Positions 38,814 to 46,914 of a stretch of DNA of 64,000 nucleotides are shown piece after piece. The notes beneath the pieces are model-generated. The model saw only the letters and a program-made list of their open reading frames with translations, had not been told where the DNA came from and ran no database searches. The stretch lies in assembly GCF_009832865.1 (NCBI RefSeq), contig NZ_CP047130.1, positions 4,092,001 to 4,156,000 of the forward strand. The letters run 5' to 3'. Source of the DNA: Colwellia sp. 20A7. Its GTDB lineage: Bacteria; Pseudomonadota; Gammaproteobacteria; Enterobacterales; Alteromonadaceae. Positions within the stretch are counted from its first letter, which is position 1. Every line of letters begins with the position of its first letter. A program made the position numbers and the translations under genes.

Positions 38814-39845
38814 ATGTTGCTTAACTTTTCAAAGAATATAAAACATCGCTTAACAACTATAAAAGTATTGGTTATATGCTTATTTTCTCTGCTATTTTTA
38901 CAAGCTTGTACCCCTTCTATAGATAAGCCGATAGCCCGATATCAACACTCTGTTGAAGGTAGTTATGCGGCTGATATTTCTAATGACGGCAAGTGGAGTG
39001 TAACCTCATCAATTCATCATGGTATTAGTGTTTGGGATTTAGAAAAAAACGCCCTGACCTACCAATGGTCACAACAACAAGACAGTAGTGACAATTTAGT
39101 CCTAACCATTGATATTAGTAACAATAACAGCCATGCACTAACCGCAAGTAGAGAAAACTTTGCCCTGTGGAATATAAAAGCAGGCCAGTCTGAAGGCTAT
39201 TGGAAAGTAAGAGAGTCTACTATTCGTGATATTAGCATTAGTAATAATGGCGATTATATACTTATAGGTAAAGGCAATGGCACAGTTCTTCATGTTACTG
39301 TTGATACAGGCAGGCGATTAGAATTTTTAGGCCATAAAGAAAAAATAAACTCCGTAGATATGACACCTAACGGAAGAATAGCCATGTCTGGCGGTAATGA
39401 TTTTACTGCTTACATTTGGGATACAGTATCAGGGCAAGTAATTTATCAATTCAACCATACATCGCGAGTATCGAAAGTAGCATTAGACCCACAAGGTCGT
39501 TTTGCTTTTTCTGCCGACAGTATGAAATCAGCCCATATTTGGGATTTAAAAACAGGTAAATTGATATCAACACTCAAAGGCACTAAACGCCAAGAAGTTT
39601 TTAGCTCTATACAATTTTCTCCTGACGGAAACACCTTAGTGACAGGCGCAGCCAGCAGTAAGGTAAGCGTTTGGAATATTGCAACAGGAGAGCGCACAGC
39701 TGCATGGCACGTTACGCCAAAAGAAGCAAAAATACCGACAGGAGCTGTTGTTTATAGCCTCGCATTTAGCGATAATAACACCTTATTAACCGAAAGCTCC
39801 TCAGGCTATGCTGAGCTTTGGCAACTCCCTAAAGAAAGCAATTAA
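38814..39845 (+). CDS. WD40-repeat lipoprotein
   Basis: A 343-residue protein with a long lipoprotein signal (lipobox L-Q-A-C near 29-32). At least six WD40-like blades follow from about residue 50, marked by I-S-V-W-D-L, F-A-L-W-N-I, A-Y-I-W-D-T, A-H-I-W-D-L, V-S-V-W-N-I and A-E-L-W-Q-L. A beta-propeller anchored in an envelope membrane suggests a protein-binding scaffold. The slyX ATG follows the stop TAA without a gap, so the two are coupled. Confidence 0.82.
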   Translation: MLLNFSKNIKHRLTTIKVLVICLFSLLFLQACTPSIDKPIARYQHSVEGSYAADISNDGKWSVTSSIHHGISVWDLEKNALTYQWSQQQDSSDNLVLTIDISNNNSHALTASRENFALWNIKAGQSEGYWKVRESTIRDISISNNGDYILIGKGNGTVLHVTVDTGRRLEFLGHKEKINSVDMTPNGRIAMSGGNDFTAYIWDTVSGQVIYQFNHTSRVSKVALDPQGRFAFSADSMKSAHIWDLKTGKLISTLKGTKRQEVFSSIQFSPDGNTLVTGAASSKVSVWNIATGERTAAWHVTPKEAKIPTGAVVYSLAFSDNNTLLTESSSGYAELWQLPKESN

Positions 39846-40088
39846 ATGACAGCTAACAAATCAGAAGAAAATGCTATTCAAGTTCTTGAAGAACGGATCA
39901 TTGCGCTTGAAACTCGTAACCTTTTTCAAGACGATGTTATTGAACAACTAAGCGCCGAATTAACCGTTCATCAAACACAAATTTCTGAGCTAAGAGAGCA
40001 AATTCAATTAGTTGCTAATCGACTAAAAGATTCAGGTAGCCTTTCTTCTTCTAAAGATGAAATTGAGCCGCCACCACCGCATTATTAA
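39846..40088 (+). CDS. slyX: SlyX family protein
   Basis: An 80-residue coiled-coil protein: L-E-E-R-I-I-A-L-E-T-R-N-L-F-Q-D-D-V-I-E-Q-L near 9-30, ending P-P-P-P-H-Y, the characteristic SlyX C terminus. Function in the family is unknown. It starts directly after the WD40 gene stop. It is the last core gene before the integron; intI lies convergently 21 bp beyond. Confidence 0.9.
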   Translation: MTANKSEENAIQVLEERIIALETRNLFQDDVIEQLSAELTVHQTQISELREQIQLVANRLKDSGSLSSSKDEIEPPPPHY

Positions 40089-40109
40089 AAATAACACTGA
40101 GATATTACA

Positions 40110-41075
40110 CTACATAATATCTGATAAAGGACTACGTACACCATTAGCGCCTTGCTCAAGTACATGAGTATAAATTTGGGTAGTACGTATATCAGTATGC
40201 CCTAGTTGTTCTTGTACTGTTCTAATATCAGCACCCCGTTGTAATAAATGTGTAGCGAAAGAATGACGTAACGTATGGCACGTTACGTTCTTTTCAATTT
40301 CTGCGTTTTTTGCCGCCATTTTCACCGCTTTTCGTAACGTTGTTTCATCTATATGATGCCGACGTAACAAGCTACTTTCAGGGTCGATACTTAAACGTTT
40401 AGAAGGAAAAAGGTAATGCCATTTTACGTCATTACTTGCACTAGGGTACTTTCTTGCTAAAGCGTAAGGTAGCCAAACCCCTTTATAATTAGGATTGAAT
40501 TGATCTTGTTTATAAATTGACTGTACTATCGTTATTTGACTTTGTAGATATCGACACAATTCTTTTGCAAGCGTCACGCGTCTATTTTTCCCCCCTTTCC
40601 CTTGCCATACTTGAATTGAATGATAATCAAAGTCAATATCTTGTACTCTTAAGCGAACGACTTCCATCAACCGTAAACCACTACCGTACATTAATTGACA
40701 CGGTAAACTATACTGATTAGAAATTTGAGCTAACAATGCACTTACTTCTATTTGAGTTAATACCACGGGCAATTTAGTTGCTTGTTTAGACTTATTAAAA
40801 TTCAACTCAAGTGTTAATGGTTTTTCTAGAATGCTTCTGTATAAAAAAACTAACGCATTCAAAGCCACACCTTGTGTTCTTGGCGCAACATTTCTCTGAT
40901 TAGTTAAGTACGATAAAAAACGCTCAACCTCTGCGTCATGACATTTTAGAGGGTGGCGATGTCCATTAAAATTTATGAACGCTTTAATCCAGTACAAATA
41001 ACTTTCTATCGTTCTTTTAGCATAACGCTTTAAACGCATTTGCTCAGCAACAAGTTGTAAAAATGGCGATGACAT
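40110..41075 (-). CDS. intI: Integron integrase
   Basis: A tyrosine recombinase of about 321 residues (ATG at 41075 with GAGG upstream; a GTG at 41090 is the longer alternative). Catalytic residues appear in G-S-G-L-R-L-M-E (Arg), H-T-L-R-H-S-F-A (His-x-x-Arg) and T-T-Q-I-Y-T-H-V (Tyr). The extra IntI-specific patch between the first Arg box and H-x-x-R is present (about residues 195-240, with W-H-Y-L-F-P-S and the H-H-I-D-E-T segment), separating it from XerC/D. It inserts and excises cassettes at attI and folded attC. It faces away from the array, and a LexA box covers its promoter. Confidence 0.95.
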   Translation of the reverse strand: MSSPFLQLVAEQMRLKRYAKRTIESYLYWIKAFINFNGHRHPLKCHDAEVERFLSYLTNQRNVAPRTQGVALNALVFLYRSILEKPLTLELNFNKSKQATKLPVVLTQIEVSALLAQISNQYSLPCQLMYGSGLRLMEVVRLRVQDIDFDYHSIQVWQGKGGKNRRVTLAKELCRYLQSQITIVQSIYKQDQFNPNYKGVWLPYALARKYPSASNDVKWHYLFPSKRLSIDPESSLLRRHHIDETTLRKAVKMAAKNAEIEKNVTCHTLRHSFATHLLQRGADIRTVQEQLGHTDIRTTQIYTHVLEQGANGVRSPLSDIM

Positions 41076-41094
41076 AAATAACCTCAACACAAGA

Positions 41095-41110
41095 CTGTAT
41101 ATAAATACAG
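41095..41110 (-). promoter_or_regulatory. LexA (SOS) box at the intI promoter
   Basis: CTGTATATAAATACAG, a perfect match to the CTGT-N8-ACAG operator, ends 20 bp before the intI ATG. On the minus strand a TATACT-like -10 hexamer lies just upstream, so LexA would cover the start point. SOS control of integron integrases is known in Vibrio and class 1 integrons. Confidence 0.85.
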
Positions 41111-41136
41111 CTTAGTATAATTCCTCCTTTCTACAA

Positions 41137-41161
41137 GAAAGAAGGCAAAATGCCTTCTTTC
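41137..41161. promoter_or_regulatory. Hairpin in the intI-attI spacer
   Basis: A perfect 11-bp stem (41137-41147 with 41151-41161) and AAA loop lies upstream of intI. A related GTAGAAAGAAGG segment recurs beside attI at about 41265-41276, so the motif could be an integrase-binding repeat or a terminator isolating intI from Pc transcription. Confidence 0.45.
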
Positions 41162-41231
41162 ACACATCAACCAGTCAAGTGGTATGTTTTTAACTAATTG
41201 ATTTGCTGATAACAATCAAGTAATGTGAATA

Positions 41232-41304
41232 TATTATAAAATTATGGACGATTAATACTCTCTTGTAGAAAGAAGGTATGTTGCCTCATAATAAACTGTT
41301 AGTT
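41232..41304 (+). promoter_or_regulatory. attI recombination site
   Basis: The first cassette begins at GTTAG (G at 41298), directly after AATAAACT. The preceding ~65 bp lie on the integrase side and hold A/T-rich sequence and a repeat GAAAGAAGG, as expected of attI. TATAAA occurs near 41235, but a convincing -35 for a Pc promoter is not resolved. Upstream limit is approximate. Confidence 0.7.
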
Positions 41305-41666
41305 GCCGCAACTTGTTCTTGCAAATAGCGGTGTTTATCTCAAAATTTGGCACTTGTTTCAGTTCTTTTTTGTGGTAATTTTTAGCGCAGTAAAATTTGT
41401 TCGTGTTTTTGGTTACGCAGTTTTCGCCTAAGTTTTTAAGTGTGAATAATTAGCAAAAGTGTCAACGGCTCAAATTCACGGCAAGTGGTAAAGTTGCGGC
41501 GGGGTATTTTTTGGCTCTTCCGCAAAACCAGTAAATATTTTTATAAATGGTTGTTTTAGTAATTACAGTTACAAAACAACTAACAAGGTAATTCAAAGCG
41601 GACACGCAACAGTTGGCCATCGCTTCGCGATTATAGCCAACGTTGCTTAGCCGTTTAATATAAGCG
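41299..41666 (+). other. Cassette C1: non-coding, first copy
   Basis: A 368-bp cassette with no forward frame having a start and ribosome site; an 87-codon antisense frame crosses the attC and is not credible. It is the most recently inserted position (next to attI). By reading both, I find it the same, base for base, as cassette C10 (48520-48887). It is also related to C3. It may deliver a promoter or small RNA to cassettes downstream. Confidence 0.85.
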
Positions 41667-41672
41667 TTATAC
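41578..41672 (+). repeat. attC1
   Basis: 95 bp; R'' AACTAAC at 41578, R' GTTATAC at 41666, arms CAGTTGGC/GCCAACG closing over a TCGCTTCGCGA centre. Confidence 0.9.
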
Positions 41673-41783
41673 GTCGGTCGGAATTTTGTATTTAAATCTA
41701 CTATGGTGAAAGCCTGTAATATCAAAAAAATACAACTTAAGGTATTATATTAAAAAGAGAAACAAATTTTTAAGGGGAAAAAA

Positions 41784-42806
41784 TTGAGTATAACCATTTT
41801 TGATAAAGCAAACGACGGAGTTATTAATAGTGTTGTAGCTACAGGTAAAACAACTTATCAGTACGCTATAGATAATCTATTCCCTCTAATTAATAGGTTT
41901 TCAGCGCAAAGAAAGTCTCAAGATAAAAAGTTTTACGCACGACTTGAAAGGGATATTCTTGATCATTGTTTAATGCCCCCTATAACAATTGCTTTTGTAG
42001 AGCAAAATTTTGAAGCAAACAATGAAGTAGAAATAGCTGAATATATAACAAATAACATCCAATCCGGATATATTCTTGATGGAATTCAAAGGCTCAATAC
42101 ATTGAGTAGAGCTAGTGGCAATGAAAGGTTTGATGGTTCTCAGTCCCTTTATATAAATGTGATTATATCGCCAACAGAAGATAAATTACTTTATAGAATG
42201 ATAACACTGAACAATGGTCAGAAACCGATGACCCCTAGACACCAAATCGAGATTTTAACGCAAGAGCTTTTTGATTTTACTGATATTGAAATTACAATAC
42301 AGTCAGAAAAAGAGCGAGCTGAGAATGTCATTAAAGGTTCATTTGACTTAGGTGATGTATCTAAAGCTTATCTCGCATTTTTGACTGGTGCTGTAAATAA
42401 CGATAATAATAAAATTATCGGCGAAAAAATGGATCAGATAATCGTTGGTAGAATAATGGATAAACAGCCTAGTGATGATGATATCGAATTTAAAGAAGTA
42501 ATAACCGAAATTGATCGCTTATGTTCTAATTCAGAAGTAAAAAAGTGGCTTAAAATAGGTAATAATTTAATTGGTTTTTCTGTGGGAATAAAATCATCAC
42601 ATCAAACAATTAAAAATACTAATTCAGATGATTTTTCCGATGCTATTGAATTATTCGAATCCGCTTTCAAAGCAATAAACCCATCTAAAGTAAACCTGGG
42701 TAAATATAGACGTGAATTGTCTCAGAAATTTATCGAAAATTACGAGCAGTATTCAGGTTTTGATGAAATGGAGCTCATTGAGGAATTCTCAGAGCTTACT
42801 TCTTAA
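41784..42806 (+). CDS. ParB/DGQHR-like protein (cassette C2, gene 1)
   Basis: A 340-residue soluble protein starting at TTG 41784, chosen because AAGGGG precedes it and the frame begins right after the cassette boundary. The block G-Y-I-L-D-G-I-Q-R-L-N-T-L near 91-103 and L-N-N-G-Q-K-P-M-T-P-R-H-Q near 137-149 resemble the D-G-Q-(H/Q)-R core shared by DndB/DGQHR and DUF262 (ParB-like) proteins, which act in DNA modification and restriction systems. The exact family is uncertain. Its stop overlaps the next gene's ATG (TAATG), so the two are translated together. Confidence 0.65.
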   Translation: MSITIFDKANDGVINSVVATGKTTYQYAIDNLFPLINRFSAQRKSQDKKFYARLERDILDHCLMPPITIAFVEQNFEANNEVEIAEYITNNIQSGYILDGIQRLNTLSRASGNERFDGSQSLYINVIISPTEDKLLYRMITLNNGQKPMTPRHQIEILTQELFDFTDIEITIQSEKERAENVIKGSFDLGDVSKAYLAFLTGAVNNDNNKIIGEKMDQIIVGRIMDKQPSDDDIEFKEVITEIDRLCSNSEVKKWLKIGNNLIGFSVGIKSSHQTIKNTNSDDFSDAIELFESAFKAINPSKVNLGKYRRELSQKFIENYEQYSGFDEMELIEEFSELTS

Positions 42807-43735
42807 TGGCACAGTATGTAACCTTTAGTTATTCCGATAATTTACCTCAGCGTATATTAAGTCAAGTTCCTGAACGGTTAAAAATCTCAGGAACAAGAGA
42901 CCCTGAGATTTTATTGATACTGCGTCTATTATCTGGGAATGTGGAATTATCGCATCACTACTCTTCTAAACAAGTAAAAAGCAGAGTGAATTACTTCTCA
43001 AGTGATTTTTCTGGTTTTTCAAATTGGAAAAGAGAGTTTCCTAATCTACTGTCTTCAGATGTAACTGCAGAAGACTTAGCAGTATTTATAGAGAATACTA
43101 AATACAGTAATAAAGCATTTTACTCTGGTATTTTATCTGAAGTATCTCACTTCTTATTGCATAATAAAAAAGGCTCACATACGTCAGCTTTTATATATAT
43201 TTACAGGATATTGGAAAAAATATCATATGCCTTCCCTTTGATATATGCATCTAAATCCCAAGATTTTTTAAAATCTTTCAATCAGCTAAAAGATTTAATG
43301 ATTGGCGACAAAGAAAAGAAAGAATTAGGTTTCTTTAAAGTTTTTGTAAAAAAACTTTATGAGGGAGATAGTATTGCTGATACATCTATAGATGTATTTT
43401 TAAATACAAGTAATGCCCAGGTTCAAGAGCAAATGTATAAAACGTTAAAAGAAGTATCTGGCAACTCAATACTTCATGAAGACTCAACAGAATTTGATAA
43501 ACTTTCTATAAAATATTGTGAGATGGGTAGCTTCCTTATTAATGTCCGCAATCGGTTTTTTCATAATTTAAATGGCGGTTCTTCTAATATAGAAAGTAAC
43601 AGGATTGTTGATGCAGACGAACTCTTTAGCTTTATTAATCCCGCTGCTTTATATTGGATTTCGATGGTATTTCTAGAAATAACTACTTATAGCCTTTCTG
43701 AGTTTCAATCACACAGATCGAATGCCGACGTATAA
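42806..43735 (+). CDS. HEPN-like protein (cassette C2, gene 2)
   Basis: A 309-residue helical protein. Near the C terminus (about 251-258) N-V-R-N-R-F-F-H-N contains R-x4-H, the catalytic motif of HEPN ribonucleases, in a helical setting with a preceding conserved-looking Y-C-E-M-G-S-F. I do not recognise the N-terminal ~200 residues. Overlap with the ParB/DGQHR-like gene by one base shows a functional pair. The stop lies within attC2. A defence or toxin role is inference. Confidence 0.55.
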   Translation: MAQYVTFSYSDNLPQRILSQVPERLKISGTRDPEILLILRLLSGNVELSHHYSSKQVKSRVNYFSSDFSGFSNWKREFPNLLSSDVTAEDLAVFIENTKYSNKAFYSGILSEVSHFLLHNKKGSHTSAFIYIYRILEKISYAFPLIYASKSQDFLKSFNQLKDLMIGDKEKKELGFFKVFVKKLYEGDSIADTSIDVFLNTSNAQVQEQMYKTLKEVSGNSILHEDSTEFDKLSIKYCEMGSFLINVRNRFFHNLNGGSSNIESNRIVDADELFSFINPAALYWISMVFLEITTYSLSEFQSHRSNADV

Positions 43736-43821
43736 CAAGTCGTTTAAACGGAATAAAAACAGTTGGCCATCGCTTCGCGATTATAGCCAACCATTTTTAT
43801 CCGCTTAACGAGGCGTTATGC
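43730..43821 (+). repeat. attC2
   Basis: 92 bp; R'' GTATAAC at 43730, R' GTTATGC at 43815, arms AGTTGGC/GCCAACC with the same TCGCTTCGCGA centre as attC1. Confidence 0.92.
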
Positions 43822-44196
43822 GGCAGTACGAATTCGATTAAAAGTATTTTCAAACTTGTGTGTTTTACAAAGTTTATTGCATTTGTTTCGTTTTCTTTAG
43901 CTTGGTAATTTACGTGTAAATAAATCTGTTTCAGTTTTTTGGTAAACAGTTTTTCGCCAAAATAGGGCGGTTATAAATGTCACTTTTAATAAGTGGCTCA
44001 AAATTCAAAGTTTGGTGGGTCGTACTGCGGCGTTTTTTAAAGCAGTTATTGTCGCCACGAAATCTAATGTAAATTGCGTTGTTTGTGGTAATCGCAACCA
44101 GCGCCTAACAAGGCAATCAAACGGACACGCAACAGTTGGCTGCGCTTCGTGCCTCGCACATTATAGCCAACTATTACTTAGCCGCTTATTGTGGCG
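43816..44196 (+). other. Cassette C3: non-coding, diverged relative of C1
   Basis: 381 bp. The forward frame at 44012 runs through attC3 into the next cassette and has no ribosome site, so it is not a gene. Segments such as TTTTTTGGTAAACAG then TTTTTCGCC, and GTGGCTCAAAATTCA, correspond in order to C1 segments. This makes it an older member of the same non-coding cassette family. Confidence 0.7.
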
Positions 44197-44202
44197 TTAT
44201 AA
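44103..44202 (+). repeat. attC3
   Basis: 100 bp; R'' GCCTAAC at 44103, R' GTTATAA at 44196. The centre reads GCTTCGTGCCTCGC, the sequence family that element A targets elsewhere. Confidence 0.92.
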
Positions 44203-44219
44203 GTTACAAGGAGAGTTCG

Positions 44220-44564
44220 GTGGTAAAATTCGATCATATATCCGGTCATTTCAATTTAGTTTCTGATGAACTAAAAAATAGACTTTCTTCGTATCAGAGA
44301 GGTAAGGAAAAATTTAAAGTTGGTATTTCTGTTGATCCTGAAACTCGATGGATTAAGCATAGTAGAAGCCAACATCAATGGAATAAAATGGTTGTGCTTT
44401 ACGAATCATCATCCCATAGCATAATAAGCCAAGCAGAGACTGAACTCATTAAGTATTCACAAGATAGATTCCCTGATTCATGTCAGAACAAAGTCAGTGG
44501 TGGCGGCGGTATAAACGTGCCCTATCTTTACGAAAAATTTTACCTGTACTTATTGCTAAAGTAA
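44220..44564 (+). CDS. GIY-YIG-like small protein (cassette C4)
   Basis: A 114-residue protein; the GTG at 44220 is chosen because AAGGAG precedes it and it lies just inside the cassette, whereas the longer frame crosses attC3. F-K-V-G-I-S-V-D-P-E-T-R-W near 36-48 resembles the second strand and helix of GIY-YIG nucleases. It is followed by an acidic residue in A-E-T-E-L-I-K near 82 and by Q-N-K-V-S-G-G-G-G near 98. The first GIY tyrosine is not evident, so nuclease activity is uncertain. Confidence 0.55.
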   Translation: MVKFDHISGHFNLVSDELKNRLSSYQRGKEKFKVGISVDPETRWIKHSRSQHQWNKMVVLYESSSHSIISQAETELIKYSQDRFPDSCQNKVSGGGGINVPYLYEKFYLYLLLK

Positions 44565-44565
44565 C

Positions 44566-44664
44566 TTATAACAAGTCACTCAAAAGGACAAATAACAGTT
44601 GGTTTTTGCTCCTTCGTCGCTTATTTTAACCAACTATTATTTGCCTCTTAGTGAGGCGTTAGCA
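44566..44664 (+). repeat. attC4
   Basis: 99 bp; R'' TTATAAC at 44566, R' GTTAGCA at 44658, arms CAGTTGGT/ACCAACT over TTGCTCCTTCGTCGC. Confidence 0.92.
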
Positions 44665-44899
44665 GGCAACACTTGTTCAAGAAAAATTACTGGTTAGCTT
44701 TGTACTTCACATCAAAGGATTGGTGTTTTATTCCTTCATTTATTGTGTCAAATCAAAGTATTTAAATTAATCGGTAAGCATTCTATGTTAGTGTTTATCA
44801 ATCAAGTTTAGTGGCTAAGTGTTGCTGTATTTATTACTTCTCACTCCCATTAAATTATTTTTAGCGTTAGTGGTAAGTTCGGTGTTTTTAAAAGTCTAC
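44659..44899 (+). other. Cassette C5 body: non-coding
   Basis: About 240 bp before its attC with no plausible gene. It shares ordered segments with C8 (GGCAACACTTGTTC versus GGCACTACTTGTTC, TTCACATCAAAGGATTGGT, TTTAGTGGCTAAGT versus GTTAGTGGCTAAGT, and a closing TGCTAACAAG). It is therefore a second non-coding cassette family. Confidence 0.7.
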
Positions 44900-45017
44900 T
44901 GCTAACAAGTTGCTCAAGCAGGACAAAATACAGTTGGTTTTTTGCTCAATGGTATGGACTCCTCACCTTTGACCAAATAGGTTAAGGTGAAGACGCGAAT
45001 CATTAGGAGCCCAAACC

Positions 45018-46043
45018 ATGAAAAATTCTACCACTATCAGTATCGATTTAGCTAAAACTGTTTTCCAAGTTGCCTTATTTAATAAATATGGCGTAATGAA
45101 ATCTAATAATAAAATGAGCCAAGCTAAAATGGTTCAGTTTATCGCCCAGCACCCAGAAGCAACTATTTGCATGGAAGCATGCGGAACCGCTCATTATTGG
45201 GGGCGTCGTTTTCAACAAAGTGGTCATAAAGTATTACTTGTTCCTGCACATATTGCCGCAAAATACCGCACAGGTAATAAAAATGATGCTAACGATGCGT
45301 TAGCTATTTATGAGTCAATTAATCGTCCTAAAACTTATTTTGTCCAAGTAAAAAACCTTGATCAGCAAGACTTGGCAAGTTTACTTAAGCTACGACAAGG
45401 CTATGTAAAACAACGCACTCAAACAGCAAATAGAATAAGGGGCTTAGGCCTAGAATATGGGGTTAAAATTCCTAAAGGTATTGCTAAAATACGCAAAGAT
45501 TTACCATGTTTCCTGGAAGATGCAGAGAATGAGTTGACGACGTCTAGTCGATTTATTTTAAGGGATCTACTCGATCAACTTTTGTTGCTGGATGGTCAAA
45601 TTGATGAATCAACGAATAGATTAGTTGCTAGAGCTAAGGAAGTACCTGTTTGTATACGATTGATTGCGTTGCCAGGTGTTGCTTGGATAATTGCCAGTGC
45701 GCTTTATGCAAGATTGGGAGATGGCTCAGCGTATAAGTGTGGTCGTGATGCCAGCGCAAGCGTTGGTGTAGTTCCTGCTCATTCAGGAACGGGTGGAAAT
45801 AATAAGTTATTAGGGATAACGAAACGAGGTGATAGGTGTTTACGCTCATTACTTGTTCATGGAGCACGTTCAGTTGTTAGTCGAATTAAAGACAAGCAAG
45901 ATGGGTTGAGTTGTTGGATAAGAGAGCAACTATCAAAGAATCATTTAAACAAAACTGCGGTTGCTTACGCCAATAAGCTAGTCAGAATGGCATGGGCTAT
46001 TTTGAAGAGTGGTGAAGAATATCGAACACCTTTAGCTCAGTAG
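45018..46043 (+). CDS. Element A transposase (DEDD / IS110 family), copy 1
   Basis: A 341-residue transposase with the N-terminal RuvC-like DEDD domain (I-D-L-A-K-T-V-F near 8-15, N-K-N-D-A-N-D-A near 90) and the C-terminal Transposase_20 domain with the nucleophilic serine in P-A-H-S-G-T-G-G near 251-258. It starts at the ATG preceded by AGGAG. It recombines element ends with target DNA, guided by a structured RNA from the element. Protein identical in the three copies here. Confidence 0.95.
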   Translation: MKNSTTISIDLAKTVFQVALFNKYGVMKSNNKMSQAKMVQFIAQHPEATICMEACGTAHYWGRRFQQSGHKVLLVPAHIAAKYRTGNKNDANDALAIYESINRPKTYFVQVKNLDQQDLASLLKLRQGYVKQRTQTANRIRGLGLEYGVKIPKGIAKIRKDLPCFLEDAENELTTSSRFILRDLLDQLLLLDGQIDESTNRLVARAKEVPVCIRLIALPGVAWIIASALYARLGDGSAYKCGRDASASVGVVPAHSGTGGNNKLLGITKRGDRCLRSLLVHGARSVVSRIKDKQDGLSCWIREQLSKNHLNKTAVAYANKLVRMAWAILKSGEEYRTPLAQ

Positions 46044-46297
46044 TGTTTGATAAACCTTGAAAAAGTAACTAAGTTAACCGAGTATAAGCAGTCGTAAAAT
46101 AATAATGTAAAGTGTATCAACGCACGCAAGGCAAAACCTGTGAGGCACGACGGTATTCAAATACCTCTTACTCGTTAAGGAGCTTTGTAAGTGGATTAAG
46201 CCATTAAGGTTCGGGGTAGCTCCCCATCAGAAACCGAATATACGTGAACTTGCTACATACATTTAAATTTATTACGATTAACGGCTTGCTATGCAAG
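46044..46297 (+). ncRNA. Candidate bridge RNA of element A, copy 1
   Basis: The 250-base non-coding 3' flank of the transposase holds GAGGCACGA at 46142-46150, the reverse complement of TCGTGCCTC in attC centres where element A inserts. It also holds ATATACGTG at 46238-46246, the same as the right element/target junction at 46306-46314. Hairpins such as GGTATTCAAATACC and GGGGTAGCTCCCC are visible. IS1111-group guide RNAs are encoded 3' of the transposase. RNA ends are not defined. Confidence 0.5.
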
Positions 46298-46376
46298 AGG
46301 AGTCCATATACGTGCCTCGCTTATTTTAACCAACTATATTTTGCCTCTTAGCAAGGCGTTAGGCTTTTATCAAACT

Positions 46377-46808
46377 ATGCAATTAATTAAACGACGTGAT
46401 TTACTCTTAGAACACTTGATAAAAAAAGAAACTGTCGAAGACTTGTTTAAATCTGCTGGCTATGCCGTAACATGCAGTGCTATTTTTAGATTTACTTCTA
46501 TGGCATCTAAACAGCAAGAAACTCTTTCCGTGATAATGTTGCTTATAACCTTTTTTATTTTAATTACTGTTTCTATTATTTATTTTGCAAAGCATGTTGC
46601 AATGCCAATGGGGGAAGCCATAAACCCTCAATATATAGATTGGAAAAATAGATATAAAAAATATACAGGTATCAAAAAATATATAGAGTTATTTAAGCAA
46701 AAACTATTAATTGAAAAACATGGGTTTTATCTGCTTATAACTACGTGGTACTTTGGGTTTGGCAATGTGATCGGTGAAGTATTAGTTAATGCGGTATTAA
46801 AAGCCTAA
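46377..46808 (+). CDS. Hypothetical membrane protein (cassette C6)
   Basis: A 143-residue protein; the ATG at 46377 is the first inside the cassette, whereas the longer frame begins in attC5. A hydrophobic helix spans about 51-74 (V-I-M-L-L-I-T-F-F-I-L-I-T-V) and a second weaker one about 117-137. The cytoplasmic parts are basic. No family recognised. The stop lies in attC6. Confidence 0.55.
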   Translation: MQLIKRRDLLLEHLIKKETVEDLFKSAGYAVTCSAIFRFTSMASKQQETLSVIMLLITFFILITVSIIYFAKHVAMPMGEAINPQYIDWKNRYKKYTGIKKYIELFKQKLLIEKHGFYLLITTWYFGFGNVIGEVLVNAVLKA

Positions 46809-46899
46809 CAAGTTGCTCAAAAGGACAAAAAACAGTTGGCTGTTTTCGTTCCTCAACATTTTAGCCAACAATTTTTTGCCTCTTAGCAAGGCGTTATAT
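46803..46899 (+). repeat. attC6
   Basis: 97 bp; R'' GCCTAAC at 46803, R' GTTATAT at 46893, arms CAGTTGGCTG/TAGCCAACAA, centre with TTCGTTCCTCAAC. Confidence 0.92.
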
Positions 46900-46914
46900 G
46901 CAAAAGGAATACGC

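Larger units (their letters stand above)
44948..46311 (+). mobile_element. IS110-family element A, copy 1 (IS1111 group)
   Basis: About 1,364 bp. Subterminal inverted repeats TATGGACTCCT (44953-44963) and AGGAGTCCATA (46298-46308) are perfect, lie a few bases inside the ends, and no target duplication is seen. These are traits of the IS1111 group; the IS1111-attC subgroup is known to target integron attC sites. Ends are set by comparing three copies. The long non-coding part is 3' of the transposase gene. Confidence 0.88.
44900..46364 (+). repeat. attC5, split by element A copy 1
   Basis: Left part 44900-44947 (R'' TGCTAAC, arm CAGTTGG, ending TTTGCTC); right part 46312-46364 (GTGCCTCGC, arm CCAACTATATTTTGCC, R' GTTAGGC at 46358). 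The two halves pair well with each other, so this looks like an original insertion. Confidence 0.88.

Noticed and set aside
41462..41725. 87-codon minus-strand frame in cassette C1
   Set aside because: It crosses attC1 and the cassette boundary, has no ribosome site, and part recurs only because C10 is a copy.
44012..44266. 84-codon frame in cassette C3
   Set aside because: It runs through attC3 into cassette C4 and is out of frame with the better supported GTG gene at 44220.
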